Assembly (NCBI GenBank): GCA_009760855.2
Contig: WPIO01000087.1
Location: forward strand, 940,001-1,004,000
Reading direction: 5' to 3'
DNA length: 64,000 bases
Origin: Cristatella mucedo
Lineage: Eukaryota; Bryozoa; Phylactolaemata; Cristatellidae
Part shown: piece by piece, positions 1 through 12,630 of the stretch
Layout: the number at the start of each line of letters is the position of its first letter
Position numbering within the stretch: position 1 is the stretch's first letter
The notes under the pieces: model-generated
What the model was told of the DNA's origin: nothing
The model's input: the letters and a program-made list of their open reading frames with translations, nothing else
Databases searched by the model: none
Translations under genes and position numbers: made by a program

Positions 1-535
1 GCCTAGTCTGGTCCCTTAGCAGATCGCAAAGGTAGGCTTGTGCTAAAGATTGAATGAACCTAAACGTTACCTGAAAAAATTTCAAATTTGACGCTTTGCT
101 TGACTGGGAGCCAGTGCAGGTCGGCGAGAAGTGGCGTGATGTTGCAACTGACTGCGACGCTCACAACAGGCAAGCCTAGCTGCTGATTCTGGCACCAGCT
201 GTAAACGCCTGAGTGCACAGGCCGGTAATTCAGCAGGCAGTGAGTTACAGTAGTCAAGACGGGACGTCACAAATGCCTGGGCCAATGAAGATGTGGTATC
301 CCTGTCTAAACAAGCCTGAATTTCTGCAATGTTATGTAGCAGAAAGTAGGCAGACTTGACTGCGGAGCTGATGTGGTCGTCTAATGAAAAGTCACTTTGG
401 AACATGACATCTAGATTGCGTGCAAATTCAACAGGAGATATGGTGGAAAGACCTACTTTGAGCGTTAGCCTTTCTAATTTCTGAATCACGCTTTGTTTGC
501 CCGTAACTAATAAGTGCTTTTTTGTCATCATTCAG
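1..535 (-). mobile_element. L2-A LINE fragment (RT C-terminal part), continues beyond left edge
   Basis: Minus-strand translation from 531 down keeps the signature of the region after the reverse transcriptase core seen in better L2-A copies, for example TSRLDYCNSL, then the RRLQLV stretch. Nucleotides align with the copy at 59722-61885 from base 1, so the element runs out of the window on its 3' side. Around 535 the match is disturbed by a short insertion, and a few more L2-A bases reappear near 575-601. No complete reading frame remains. It is a dead 5'-truncated copy of an L2-like (Jockey-superclade) LINE. Confidence 0.8.
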
Positions 536-1334
536 TTAGAGACATTCTACTGCCTTCCAAGTGCAAATTAAGGTTTTTTATTATCATTCAATTTAAGAAG
601 TCCTGCATTCAATAGGCCATTTCGTTGTCAGCCAGAGCAGGTCTGTAAGAAGTGATATAATGCAGTAGACAATACAGGAACTACGTCGGTGACCGCTCAT
701 ATTTAAAGGCAGCAAAGGCTTGACCAATGCTGAGTAGAGCACGCCCGCCGCGGCACCTGGTCGGACGGAGAAGTATGTAGCACCCCGTCGGGAGGTTGTT
801 GTGCAGTTCTAGAGAGATGGTCTGGCATTATTAATGACCCTAAATTGCCGCGGCGACAGGTTTGGAATAGTATACAGCGGTAAAAGCTGGAGTAGGGCTG
901 TCGTCAGAGAAATATTTCGACGCTCGGGGAATGCCACAACCGAACGTGCCCGAACGCTGTCGGCATTGCCGTTTTTTATGCTTAAATCAATGTAGGACGG
1001 CATGTTTAAAAATTAGCTCCCTTAAGTGGCTAGCCACTGGAGTGCGGAAGCAGTATCCCGCCCGTGGATGCTCAAATGATTCCTATGGGAGCCTCATGTA
1101 TGCCCCGTGTGCTTGCTGAGCGTGATATTAAGACAAAAGCCGAAGTAACGCGTATGTAAAATAAAAACTTGTAGGCAATTTTGAGATGCACTAATAAAAA
1201 ACTGGCAGGAAGTGACGGCAGTACAAAATGTCCTCGGTGGCAACAGTAGAAAAGAGGGGCCACAGTCGGCGAGCCCGAATAGATATCGCAAGCACAAGAA
1301 ATTACTCCCTGAGGCTGCTTTGAAGCTGTAATAT
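536..1334. other. No gene recognised
   Basis: After the L2-A remnant at about 575-610, I see no recognisable coding, RNA or repeat signature. Short open frames on both strands lack family resemblance. Confidence 0.5.
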
Positions 1335-1905
1335 GCGAGCTTCGCAGGAGTTACATCTCACGAGATTCTCGTTGACTGCACTGCCTCCCGATGAAGCAAT
1401 GTGTCGTAGGCCTGCGAGGTTTGTCACTCACTTTCACGTCCCTTCATTCTTCGGCACCAGCATACTTACCAGATTTACTCCCCCCCCCCCCACCAGGCCA
1501 AGCATCGTACCACCCACTTTTCGGAATCTAGCTGTTTGTCTATAACTCGATGAAACCTCGAATTCTTTGGAAACCGTGCAATTAGTTCGCACGCTCCCAC
1601 AGCCTGGAACTCACTCCCGACTTGCGTCACGCCAGCCTATTACTTGACCACAATTAAAAAGAAACTAAAAACGCATTTTTGTCACAGCATATAGTGGGTC
1701 CTTGCGATTCTTCCTTAATTCTGCTCGTGCGGCTTACATGATGCATATTGCCACTAACTGTACTTGCTTGCTGACCCTGTGCACGGCGCGCCTAAAAATT
1801 GTATTCTAGTTGTTTATCGAGCATGTTGTTATTAGCCATTCGATCGGGCTTCCTTTTCAGCAATAAAAAGTGCCTAGAAAGAGATGTATTTTTCTGAGGG
1901 CGCTA
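1335..1905 (+). mobile_element. L2-A LINE 3' fragment
   Basis: This is a 5'-truncated copy covering the end of the ORF and the 3' UTR. It has the block equivalent to SLTFRSLHSLAPAYLSDLL in degraded form, a run of ten C residues near 1481, the CCTGGAACTCACTCCCGACTTG block, the GCTGACCCTGTGCA block, and the terminal stem-loop near 1866-1903 followed by a weak TTAATATTAATAT tail. The 3' UTR is the diagnostic part and matches more than twenty other copies in the window. Confidence 0.8.
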
Positions 1906-3713
1906 TATCAAACGTAAAATTAATATTAATATAGCGAAACAGTTTGCTGTTAAATCCCTCGTAAATTGAAGTTTCCATAAATGTGCACAAGGTTACTAGC
2001 TGAAGTATTAACATGGGAAAGTTGACCTATCTGAGGGTCGCTTCGGCAAGGATGCACAACCGGCTCGAATGATCGCGACACTGAGGGAATCTTGCAGCTC
2101 TCAGCAGCATCGGCGTGTAAGTAATTGTCTCCTTTCTCACTGATTCATAAACGTGGCCTACGTTCTGAGTAAAGACTGTTGGCGTAAATTGGTGGCAAAG
2201 CCTAGCATGAGTCTCGGTGCTGATGTGCTGATTGGCCGGCGAATTTTCGGTTCTTTGCAGGCGTTGCAGGGAATCGGGCGTTGCAGGCTCTTCAGCTGCT
2301 GTCTCCGCCTCCGGCACATCCGGTGCATAGTAGAAGCTTGTAAGAGCGAGCACTCGGCGGTGTTTTCCTGCCGCTGCTGCCAAGACAGGAACGTCTCTCT
2401 AGCGGTGCCGAGTGACGCAATGCAGGCAGTTCTTCAGCCAAGTTACGGTCTGCAAGGAGAGCTATTCTAGCTAAAATGGGCGCTGAAGAAGTAGTGGCCA
2501 TGCTGAAACCGCTTCCAGTGACTCAGCCTACTTTAGTCATCCCGGCAAATGTGGCGCCTTAATCATGGTTTGGCTAAGCCTGGAAATGATTGCCTAGTAG
2601 TGAAATCAAATTACGATGCCAAGTTTTCTGAAGCTCACACTAAAGTCTCTGTTCTGCGATGGGGCTGTCAGAGTTCTTGGATTGAGTGATGTACTGGCAG
2701 ACCGGTAAGATAACAGCCGACGTGACAAGGTTTTAAATCTTGGGTACGAAAGCCGTTCCCTTGAATTCTGTGAGGCTGCACACGAAGAAGATATTCAGAT
2801 ATCCGGAGTCTTAGTTCAAGTTCATGCAGCTCGGACATGACCTGACTGCCCAACCTATCGCCCACGGCAGTAGGGCTGATAAGTGGCTGTCGACTGTAAT
2901 CTAATGCAATTTAAATATCTCCGTGATGCAGTGTAGTGTATGTCCGTCTGCAACTACACCACTACGTAGAGAAAAGTGGATGTTACGCAGCATTTATTTT
3001 CGTAGGGTACTCAAAGCCTATGAGGCTTTCGGCGTGGCAGCTAGCAGATGCTATCTCTCACGCAGCTAAGAGAACGCGAGTGGCATAATTTAGTGGGAGC
3101 AGAGTTGAGCACCCGACTCAGAACTGGCATAAATGACGTGAGTATCAGACAAGAAGTGGCTCACCGAGCGGAAAGCCGCTGGAAAGTATGAGCCTCCGTC
3201 GGCAGTAGGAGAAGTAGATATTGGCAACGTCAAACACCAAGATAGTACATTACTGCTACTCCTCGCTACTATCTATCTATGCTATCTATATCTATGCTAC
3301 TATCCCTCGCGCTGGACAGCCACTCTGTCTCGGCTTGATGTTAAATATGCAAAGTTAAAGAGAAAATAAAATGAAGCTTGAGAATGTAGGCGCTTGCATG
3401 TGAGTGGAGCTGATAAGCTGATGCGATGACTCGATAAGGGACCGATGTACGTATACGGACGGCCTGGTGCTCGGTGCCGCGAGGCTAGGTCTTAGCTTGG
3501 CCTGTATTGTTACCGAACTTTTGCAAATACTGTAAGAAGGAGAGACGTAACGTTCACGTTGACAAGAATGTGATTCAGCACGCATAAGCACACAGAAGAA
3601 AAGTTACGAGAACCAACCAAATGCTCGGGAAAAGATGCTGTTCTAGCGTTGTTTAATACTTTATCACATCAGGCTTCGTTAAAATAATAGTTACTGCGAT
3701 AGAAAGCGGTCCA
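1906..3713. other. No gene recognised
   Basis: There are two overlapping modest open frames (2027-2383 minus, 118 codons; 2153-2470 plus) with no recognisable domain, so either may be chance. Around 3255-3305 there is a short CTATCTATG-type simple repeat. Nothing else is supportable. Confidence 0.45.
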
Positions 3714-3955
3714 TAATAAAAATAAAAATAATAATGCACTAGATATGGCACCCTCAGAGAACTCAATCTTTTTCTCGGCGCTTTAAATTTTCTGCAAAGG
3801 AAACACTGGTGATTGGTGAGTGATATCACAGTTGATAAAATACTTGAAAATCATATCTAGGGGTAACTTGCACAGGGTCGAAATGCAAGTCTGGCTTGTT
3901 GCAGCAAGCAACAGTGTCAGCACGCACAAGCACAAAAAGAACAAATCCGTCCAGT
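3714..3955 (-). mobile_element. L2-A LINE 3' tail fragment
   Basis: On the plus strand it begins with an AATAAAAATAATAAT-type tail, then the inverted terminal stem-loop (CCCTCAGAGAACTCAATCT), then the reversed 3' UTR with TTGCACAGGGTC and CAGCACGC blocks. Only about 240 bp of the 3' UTR is left. Confidence 0.75.
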
Positions 3956-5017
3956 GTCTAGTTCGACGGGTTTTCTATCAAATTGGATAATTATGTGATC
4001 AACTTACGTTATCGGGACATCTGAGTGGCCTCCATTCTCATCGAACATATATTATCCCGGCACATATAATTGCCTTGCAAAAATGCGATTTCATAGGAAT
4101 GCCGACTTATCACTTAGAGAACTGATATTAATGCATCGGCTGGCAAGATAGAAAACCCTGAGGCCTCGAAAAGTACTGGAGGCGCTCTAAAACGTATAAA
4201 TAAGAATATAATTACCATCATTACCCTTTGCTGGTACTTATCTCAGGACCTATTGACGGCAAGTGGAACTCAGCTGAGGATTTATTGACAGTAAAAGAAC
4301 TTCCAAGTGCAAAATAACATTACGGTCGGATTGGTTAGTTTTGGCCGCGGCATCCACCATGTTGTCTAGTCTTAGCCTGCTAGATAAGCCAGACTACAGC
4401 GGATGATATATTGCGGTCTATGACCCATACCAGCTTGAAACGTTTTTGTCGTAATCCACGGCTATACGAAATCAATGCTGAGCTTTCATAGCCTTGCAAT
4501 CACTTACGTTGATCTTGAATAAGGCACCTAATTGTTAATACAAAATACCAATGCTCACACCGCAACAAATAGGTACGAATATTTTTTAGGAACCGTTTCA
4601 TAAAATCAGGAAATTTACCAAGATGCTTGCTGGCCACTGTCTATGATTATTTCCTGAGTGCGTGAAATCGGCTGCTCATGCGGAGCGGATGTATAGGATA
4701 TTAGACTCAAATAATGAAAAGCGCAGCCAAGCGTAACACGCTCTCGAAAACAAAATTAAATCTTGTCAATCAAGCGGCTTGTCGCAGGTTCTGAGTTTGA
4801 GGCACGGATCATCAAAATTATAGAATTGGGCTGCCTTCGATAATTTGGACGCACTTCAGGACTGCAATTGCATAAACCGGTGAGATTTTGGACTGCTGAT
4901 CGGTTACAAGACTAAGCGCTTTATTTCTCCCCAAGCCTACAGGTTATTATAATTCTGGCCAACGTAATTTGCTATTGTAGGCTCTTTTCTACTTGCTTTG
5001 GAGGCTTCTATCTTTCT
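3956..5017. other. No gene recognised
   Basis: AT-rich intergenic or intronic sequence with no open frame of note and no repeat shared with the rest of the window that I can see. Confidence 0.5.
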
Positions 5018-5190
5018 GAGAGGGCAAAGAACATAAGTCGGCCGCTTTTCGCAACCTCAGCCCCAAGATGGTGGGTTCGAATCCTACAGGTGGGAATCCT
5101 GTATTGCCGCTGAAAGCAGTGGTGATAGCCGTTAAGGCTTTCTGTATCCAAAAAGAGGCTGTTAAATCGTATTTCAGTATTGCTTAATTT
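5018..5190 (+). mobile_element. SINE-1, tRNA-derived short element
   Basis: It contains a perfect RNA polymerase III B-box, GGTTCGAATCC (5074-5084), preceded by a degraded tRNA-like head. The family body follows: CCTGTATTGCCGCTGAAAGC, GTGGTGATAGCCGTTAAGGC and a terminal AGGCTGTTAAATC block. The same order recurs at 17.7 kb and 38.85 kb on the plus strand and in several inverted copies. The A-box is eroded here. Confidence 0.75.
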
Positions 5191-5734
5191 GCGACGCACT
5201 TAAATTTTAATGTGTACTTGTAAATCCCTTGTTGCTCCTTTAGGATGACACGGAAAATGGCTGGCGACTCTCTCAGCCAGACGGCGGTGCAGCAGTGCTG
5301 TGGGCCCCATTTAAGAATTTCTGCAGGCAATGGCTTATCTTAAAGGCTTTTAAAGCCTCGCTGTTTAAGTATGCCATTTTTTTCTGCACCAAAGAAATCT
5401 TAAGCGCCAATCCAAAGGTTTATAACTTTCGGAGTTAGGACTTCTTCGAGAGTTACCGTGACTAAGCAAAGAGTTCTGCTATTACGAGCACTGTAGTTTC
5501 AGCATAGCTCCGTTTATACTTGTACGGCGCTAACATTCGTTGGCACTACCTTTGTGCACGATCTAAGCCAAGCGGCTGGTTGCGAGCTCGTCCGGCGCCA
5601 TTTTTGCGTTGCTATACATTCTCCGTCCTTGACTGCTATTTCCTAACTAGCCGTTTGTGCAGACTGCTCGTGATTATTTGCCAAAACTGTAATAAATTTG
5701 TTGTATCCCACCAACTAAGGGACTCGAGAGATCG

Positions 5735-5737
<3 letters not shown>
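5191..5737. other. No gene recognised
   Basis: An open frame covering 5520-5945 runs through the GA repeat and so is not trustworthy. No family is recognised. Confidence 0.45.

Positions 5738-5785
<48 letters not shown>
5738..5785. repeat. (GA)n microsatellite
   Basis: About 24 uninterrupted GA dinucleotides. Confidence 0.97.
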
Positions 5786-5788
<3 letters not shown>

Positions 5789-7390
5789 TCTCCAGGTTCA
5801 ACCGGTTGTGTTCAATTTTTGTGTCTTGCTCAAGCTAAAGCAAGACGCTGCCATGACACCGGCACGACATTACGATTTGACTGCACATGTGGCTCAGTCG
5901 AATCTGACTGCCGGAGGCTACCATTACTTGGCCGCTAATAGCTGAGTCACCGATGCAGCATCCTCAGCCTTTCAAATACACGAGGTGATTCATTGAAAGA
6001 ATTTGCTATATACGCTATCTTCGCTCAAAGGCTGTTTTCAAACTGTAGCAATCTACGTACTTCCTCTCTGACATTAAAAGCTCCGGGAAAGAGATTTCCT
6101 AAATATAGAGTCCAATGTAAACTGTAAAATATAGCTGTATTAGCGGTTATCAAAGATAGGTTTTTGAGGAGTCACAGCACAAGTTTTCTTAAAATTTCCT
6201 TACTCGTTGCAAATATCCAGGCTCAATTTTTGAAATACTAGGGCCAGTGAAATCTCCTCCTCAGCTGTTGATTTTGGCACACTTCCTTGTGGTTGTCTTT
6301 CTCAACTGTCTCCTTCCCAGCCTAAGCCAATTTGCATTAAAATTTCCGATGCTTTACATATACGAATAAAGTGTGTGCATAATTCATCTTGGCGCCGCTT
6401 TAAATAGGAGCTACGCTTTGGAGGTCATACATACTGAAAATCAGACATGCTGAATCGGTTAGATTGTGACAGTGCTTCAAAGTATTAGAAATACCTGAAG
6501 AATTAGCTTTAGTGATCATAAACGACAAAATTTTGTTTGAAACTATTGGGAAGGGTAATCTGAAGAGGGTTTTAGAATTTATTTTAACTTTGCATGCATT
6601 TAATTTACTGAGTTCTAAGAACGAGTAGTGCAGTGCACAAGTTCCCTGTATCGTAGCTTAGCTAAATGGATCTGATTATAGACCAGTACTGTATACATTT
6701 TACGATAATTTAGAATCAATAGAAGTAGTACGAACACCTAATCTGAATCAGTCGACATTTAAAATTGTTCTGAAGCGAGTGATGTTATTCTAATGTCTGA
6801 GCTATGTTAGTGCCTGAAATAAGGAATATTTTTGAGAAGCGTCAGGGAAAGGCAGAATTCCTCTCAGAGAAAGGCGTGTATTACAATAAATCGGGCTTTA
6901 AATTGCTGATGACGGCTTCATCGAGTTTTTTGTAGCCAATTAATATGAGATTTCACGGCCAATAAAATTGACTACTATTGTCCAAGTCTAAGGCAAGTTT
7001 GAGGCCATGTGTGGTGATATCTAAAAACCCTTAATATAATTTATAAAACCTGAGCTGCGAATCTACACGAGAGCGTTAACTTGAGACCGACAATTGCCTC
7101 TTAAGGAAGTCAGTTATCTTCAACTGATAACAAATCAAGTCTGTTGCAGTTTTAATTTTCTGCGCCACTGCTACCACAAACGGATAATTTGATAGTCAAG
7201 TTCGATAGTCGATTCCGATGTTAGTCAGGCTACTTTGTTAATCTTTTTTTTTGCTGACGATAGTGAGTTCGCCGTAAATCCTGTCGTATTTGAAAACAAG
7301 TGCCTCCACACACCCATTATTACAAGGATGTGTTGTACGTAGATTTGGCTTACTCTCATAAAGCAATGCAATGAGATAATTTCAGCAACT
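5786..7390. other. No gene recognised
   Basis: AT-rich, stop-dense in all frames. I see no exon, RNA gene or repeat copy here. Confidence 0.5.
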
Positions 7391-7546
7391 CATAATAATA
7401 ATAATAATAATATATCATTTGTATAGCGTCCCAAGAGAACTTACTCTCTATTCAGGCGCTTCACATATGCCGCCGGGCTTGAACCTACGACCTCAGCCAG
7501 ACCTTAGTTGGGGGCTAGCACCTTAACCGCTGGACCAGACCAGCTC
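7391..7546 (-). mobile_element. SINE-2, tRNA head with L2-type 3' tail
   Basis: Read on the minus strand, it starts with a tRNA-like head (GGTCCAGCGGTTAAGGTGCT, matching an A-box), then a B-box-like GGTTCAAGCCC, then a stem-loop tail with GAAGCGCC and GACGCTATAC arms, ending in a (TTA)n repeat. The copy at 44814-44986 has the same layout. Each end is clear. Confidence 0.8.
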
Positions 7547-8393
7547 ATGCCTACCTAAGGCATTCTCCCTCGTAATGACTCCTGTTCACGTTTTCCTCAA
7601 CTCAGAGAAGTTCATTCTTCTTCTTCAAAATTTCTAAGAAGATTCTTCCGCTGGTGCATCATTTGGATAACAATTTAGCTCACGCGATGAGTTGCTCTCG
7701 GAACCTCTGAATGTTAGCAAGCTTCGCGTGATTGCTGCTGTGCTGCCTCAGTTGACCCGGCTTCTAGAAAATCAAAATGTGGAATTCATGTTGTCACTAT
7801 CAACAAGCTAATTGATAGCCGCTCTTGTGAACGTCTGCCGTGGCTTCTGGAATTAACCAGGAGATCTACTGCCAGCTCTCTATTGTACCTCGGTGACTGT
7901 CTAGCTAACTGCATAGCAAGCAAGGCTAGATTGGTTAGACCATGCCGGTATAAAGTTGCAGCAGCAATCGCCTGCATAAAAGGGCTCAGAAGTTTGCTAG
8001 TTCTCGCACTTTGTCCAACGATAGCGTTCTCGCTCCGATGCCGTTTCGTTGGCGGTTCTCGCATCATATTGCTACGTTCATTTTGTTCCGCTGTTAGCAG
8101 GACGGATGAGCACTGGTGATCCAAACTTAAGGAGGCTGATAGGACACATCGAAACGTCATTTGATATTGCGATGGCAATTTTTATGAAATAAATAGTAGA
8201 CACCAGCAAAGGCGGCTGCAGCTACTAAAGTAAAGGAGGAGTCTGAAAATCCCACGTAGATACATATGCTTGAGCCCGATTAATTGAAGAAGCCGAATTT
8301 ACCACAAACCACTGCGAGTGTTATGGGGCTCCTTGCATTACTCCGGCCCGACGACGGCTTTTTTGAAGGTGGAGGCAGTCAGACGCTGGCACA
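7547..8393. other. Uncertain: unassigned 130-codon frame
   Basis: A minus-strand open frame at 7786-8178 (130 codons) contains a basic patch (PPTKRHR) and a fairly hydrophobic middle. I recognise no domain. It lies downstream of the GC-rich block in the minus-strand sense and could be an exon or chance. Confidence 0.25.
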
Positions 8394-8639
8394 CTAAATC
8401 GGTAAAGTTACACTACCCGCTTCATCTGGCGAACCTTTGAACCGCCGCACTCGATAATGGAGGCTGCCCAGCGTCAGGGGCTCTTCCTCAGCATCGCCGC
8501 CTGGATCGGCGGGGGCGGCTGCAGCCGCGGGCGAAGTCGCGGCCGCCCCCGCCGCTGGGCCCTCGGTCTCTTTCGCCACGGCTCTGGTTGAAGCGCTCGT
8601 CGACAAGCGAGCCATCACCACCGCTGGATGCTTAGACAC
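8394..8639 (-). CDS. Possible Ala-rich first exon (uncertain)
   Basis: This is an 81-codon minus-strand frame starting with ATG at 8637-8639. The protein is low complexity (an Ala/Pro/Gly run, then an acidic AEEEP stretch) followed by a more ordinary segment, LGSLHYRVRRFKGSPDEA. Potential GT splice donors occur close to its end, so it could be a first coding exon reading leftward out of the CpG-rich block. I recognise no family. GC-rich DNA makes chance open frames common, and no downstream exon could be identified, so this is a low-confidence call. Confidence 0.22.
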   Translation of the reverse strand: MSKHPAVVMARLSTSASTRAVAKETEGPAAGAAATSPAAAAAPADPGGDAEEEPLTLGSLHYRVRRFKGSPDEAGSVTLPI

Positions 8640-9736
8640 GCTTCGGAGGAGCTCTCGGAACGACCAGCAGCAGATGCGACCACGCTCGGCTCGCTCGATT
8701 CACTCGGGGCTTTCTTCCGTCGAAGATGGCCGTCGCCGAGTTACTCGCCGGCTGGCTCGGAAAGCAGCGGAGCGTCGACTGAGCGTAGCGGCCGGCGGCG
8801 GCGGCGGCGATTTCGGCCCGAACGCACGGCCACAGGAGCGGCCGATCATCGCCACTAGGTAACACGCACTGCAGCTGCAGTGCGTCTGCGAAGCTAGGTG
8901 TCGTGAACAGCCACGCTCGCTCGCCGTTCCTTCTGTCTTCTGCCTTCTTCCTGTCTTCAAACTTCTGACTCCTGTCTTGCAATGAGCCGCCAGCAAGTCG
9001 CCGCTTGTCTTGTCTTGTCCTGCGTGCTACGATCGATTCTTTCTCACGCGAGTCAATCTGCCGAGCAGTCGCCCGCAATTTCAAGTGAGCGACGGCCGCC
9101 GGCAGGCGTCCTGAACGTGGCGCTAGCGCTAAAAAAAAGAAAAATGAACTGGCGGACTGCGAAGGCGGATGAAGTAGGACTCCCTCCCCTCCCCCACTGC
9201 AGTGCACACTTTGGAGCGAGCTGGCTGGCCGAGGAGGCCAGGCGCCCGACGGGCTACGGGTTCTGTGAGAACCTCCTGCACTCACACACCGTCTGGGATC
9301 TTCGCCGGCGGCGTGCTGGGTGGAAAACAGCCATTAGGCGACGGTTGTTCCAGGAACGACGAGCTCAAGCCGAGGCTCGGCTAGCCATCGGAGGAAGGCT
9401 CACTTCGCTAGCGCCGTCTCTGGGCGGCGGCTTCTCAGATCGGGCCGTCGCTCGTCGTTCACGAAGGCGGTGCCGCCCGAGCGCACAACAGCCGCTGCGG
9501 CAAGATGCTTCCAGCAGCGACATGAGTAGCGACGCTGAAGGAGCAGCGATGGGCGAGGCAAGTAGCCACCGCCACCATTGCCTTTCGCGACTGCCCTCCC
9601 CTTTTTTCAGACGACTGCCCTCTCTTCCCCCCCCCCCGCCCTTCAATCGGGTCGGGCCAGCCGAGCTCGGCCATCGAGGGCGAAGCCCACGAGAGCGGCA
9701 CGACCGACAGGGAGCCGTCAACAGCAAGCTGCGATG

Positions 9737-9910
9737 GCACACTATGTATGGCGGCTGCTTTTAATGACCTCGACAGGATCCGAGGTCGTGGGTTCTAATC
9801 CTGAGGTGAGCTAGCCAATGCTGCTGCTGCTGCAAGTGGTGGTGTCGGTAGCCGTAAAAGCTCTTCTGTCGCTGGAAAAAAAGAGGCCGCTGTCGGCTGA
9901 ATCGGCTAAC
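9737..9910 (+). mobile_element. SINE-1 copy, degraded
   Basis: It shows GACCTCGACAGGATCCGAGG, then GTGGGTTCTAATCC (B-box with one change), then GCAAGTGGTGGTGTCGGTAG, CTCTTCTGTCGCTGG and an AGAGGCCGCTGTC end. The order of blocks matches the other SINE-1 copies. The middle contains a small GCT triplet expansion. Confidence 0.65.
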
Positions 9911-10145
9911 GGATTTTCGTTCTCGATCTAGACCAGGCTTCTTCGGGAGCGGTCGCCGAGAGGCTGCCGAGAGGCTTCGGGCTCGAGGTGGGCGGGCGCC
10001 TACAGGAAGCGCACAGCGCCGGTCGAGCACGCTGAAGCAGCATCGAAAAATACGAAGCTCGCTGTTGCACCCTGGCCGTCGCTGCAGCTGCGGCCTTTCC
10101 GCTGACCGCACCAGGCATTTGACTTGTGCGATCTCAGCTCCCGGT

Positions 10146-10156
10146 GTTCCTCGATG

Positions 10157-10191
<35 letters not shown>

Positions 10192-10218
10192 GATGCTGAG
10201 ATTGTTCCTCGATGCTGC
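10146..10218. repeat. (GATT)n flanked by 15-bp direct repeats
   Basis: A (GATT)n run at 10161-10193 lies between two identical copies of GTTCCTCGATGCTGC (10146-10160 and 10204-10218). This looks like a local duplication with repeat expansion. Confidence 0.85.
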
Positions 10219-10800
10219 ACGCCAGCGACTGAGCTCCAGCGCAGCCTCGCGACCGTCAGCGACGATTTCCGAAATGCTGGCTGGTAGCCGTCAGGTGTCG
10301 CAGACGATCGGGAGCTCCAGTCGACTCGGACAAGAGGCGACTGGAAGCCGGCGCCAGGGTCCTAGCGCGCGAGCGTGATCGCGCGTCGCCGCCGCAGTTT
10401 GCGCTTGCTCCTGCAGCGCCCGCGAGACCCCGCGTGACGGCGAATCCTCATCCCAGCGAGCGCCTTCGACGAGCGAAGTGAAGCGAAGCTCAATAGAAAC
10501 GCGACGGCGAAAACTCGGTGGCGAACGCAGGCTGTGGGCCAACTTTCAAAACTCTACCGATTTCGGTTATGTTATCCTCCCACCTTAAGAAACGGGGCGC
10601 AGCCTCTTTAGCACTAACTTCCCTAGAAATACGCGGTACGCACGAGCGCCCGCTCGAGCGCAGCGGTTGCAGAGATGCTAGCCAACGTAGGCGCGCCCGA
10701 TCCATACATTGGACGCGGCGAGCCTTCGAGCCGGGCGCGACACCTGCAGGCACGGCACGAGGGCACGAAGGTGTACCGACAGTCGAGGATTATGGCCGAA

Positions 10801-12630
10801 ATGGAAGAGTGCCCATGCCTCTACGTAACGCAACAATACTCTTAGCTCAGAGAAGTCTAATTTAAAGCGACGAATGGCTGCAGGAATTTGCCATTAGTCA
10901 TCATTTACATTAACTCACTGGCGGAGGCCAGAGAACTACCAAACTACCGGCCATCAGGACGCATTTAAGACGAGGCCGGCTTTTTTTCTTAATGGCTTGA
11001 GCCCAATACTTGCCCAAGGAATGGCTTTGGCTCCGATATCGCCTACCTACCCATGGGTTCTATCACAGCCGTCTAATATTGCTACTATTATTGAATCGCA
11101 GCTAATATTCCACCAGTCGTAGTTTATCTTAGGGGTCATCAAAATTTCAAACTACTAGACCATTGCACGAGATTAATAAGGCAGACAGGGCTAGAAGAAA
11201 CTACTCTGACTCGGCCGATCCGGCCAAGTGGGCGTGGCACGACGAACAAGTAGACTGTCGCAATAGACTGTCAGACGCGTACGACAATTATAGGGGCAGA
11301 CATTTATCATCCGTCCCTGGTGAGGCGCTTCTGTTTTGTGCAATCGCTTGATATCAGTTCTAAAAATAAACAAGGGCAGCAGCTTGAGCCGCAACCAGTA
11401 GTAATGGAGAGGAAGAAAACCGTGTCAATGTAATTAGACCGGATCCAACGAAAAGTATTCAGGGGCTCTCAGGCCGGACTGGATCGCCAGCTATTCCGTA
11501 TCTTGCCTAAAGAACGGAGTTCGCCGACTCCTCTGATTTAGCTGATCTAGCACGACTTCGCTTCAGTAGCAACTGACCTCGCATCTTCCCTACAGTAGGC
11601 AGCCCGCTGCCTGGGTGGGTGCTTCTGCAGCTGACAGTGCTGCCAATCGGACAGTGCTGGCGAGTCGGATCCTCCAGCTGCTGCGGCCCCTCCTCCTCCA
11701 CCGAGCCATTACCGACGGAGAGCTTTGATTGGGCGAACTGATCGACTGTCTATCAGAGCGTGGTACAGCCGGAAGGCGCCAGTTTGGCTCCGATATGTTT
11801 GCTTTTGCCAAGTGCTGTACTGGCAGGAGCTGTCGGCAGCAGTCGGAAGTCGAAAGCGAATGTCGTCGGGAAAAATTGGGCTCCGACGTGCTCAATGCCA
11901 TGAGCGGCATTCAGGAAGGGAGAGAAATTCCTTCAAGGTAATGCGACGGCAGGTTTTCGACAGAGAAAGGTCATTCCAACGTTCCTGGTTGGTTTGTCTT
12001 TCCAGGACAAGAGCGTTGAAACTCGGCGAGTGGGCGTTGACCGTTCACCTTTGCTAGGTGCTTGAGCGCTTCCGGTGCTGCTGCTATCGCTGCAGCTAAG
12101 TGCTCCGTTCACCCGACGCTAGCTACTCTCTCCGAGGCAAAGGTGCAGCAATAGCTCCCCCTGTGGGTACTCTGTTCCACCACCCTCTCCTCGCGGATCA
12201 GGCTTTCCTTGTCAGGAGGCAGTCCCCTCGTTCATTCTTCCACTGCTCGCTCGCTGCACGCTAGGCGACGGAGCTCTCTGGTAGCGTTCTCTGGTGGCTT
12301 CCAGGCTGGGAGTGGTCGGTTGCAACCGTAGCTACGATAGAAACTCTATCAAATTTCAACGTTTATTTCCCATTCAAGCAATTGCTTTTAACTAAGTAGG
12401 ACGTTCTTTACGTCGAACGGCGCAGGCCGCCGTTACTTTGACTGCACGGGGGCCGATCGGTTGGGAGGCTACAACTGATTGCTATTACTGAGCAGGACTG
12501 AGACGTGTCACTTGCGATGGTGTCATAGACCCTTCGGTGTAGGATTCTTGCACGGGTATGCATCTATCTCAACTTGAAGTATCACCCCCATAAGAGAAAC
12601 GGCCGACAAATGCATTTCATCCTAATCTTA
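10801..12630. other. No gene recognised
   Basis: Mixed-composition sequence with several short open frames on both strands (11590-11910 minus, 11725-12057 plus are shadows of each other). No domain or repeat family is recognised. Confidence 0.4.

Larger units (their letters stand above)
8400..10800. promoter_or_regulatory. GC- and CpG-rich block, possible promoter island
   Basis: Base composition changes sharply from the AT-rich surroundings. CpG is frequent (CGCCGC, GCGGCCGC-like runs), and long open frames appear on both strands simply because stops are rare. In animal genomes such blocks often mark promoters. A tRNA-derived SINE-1 fragment lies inside at about 9737-9910. No TATA box or start site could be fixed. 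Confidence 0.35.

Noticed and set aside
5018-5190. Stand-alone tRNA gene suggested by a perfect B-box
   Set aside because: The head cannot fold into a proper acceptor and anticodon arm by eye, and the same sequence recurs with a shared non-tRNA body, so it is a SINE.
8982-9764. 260-codon plus frame and 217-codon opposing minus frame (8632-9285)
   Set aside because: Both lie in GC-rich DNA where stops are rare. Composition is Arg/Ser/Pro-heavy, no domain is visible, and a SINE-1 begins at the end of the plus frame.
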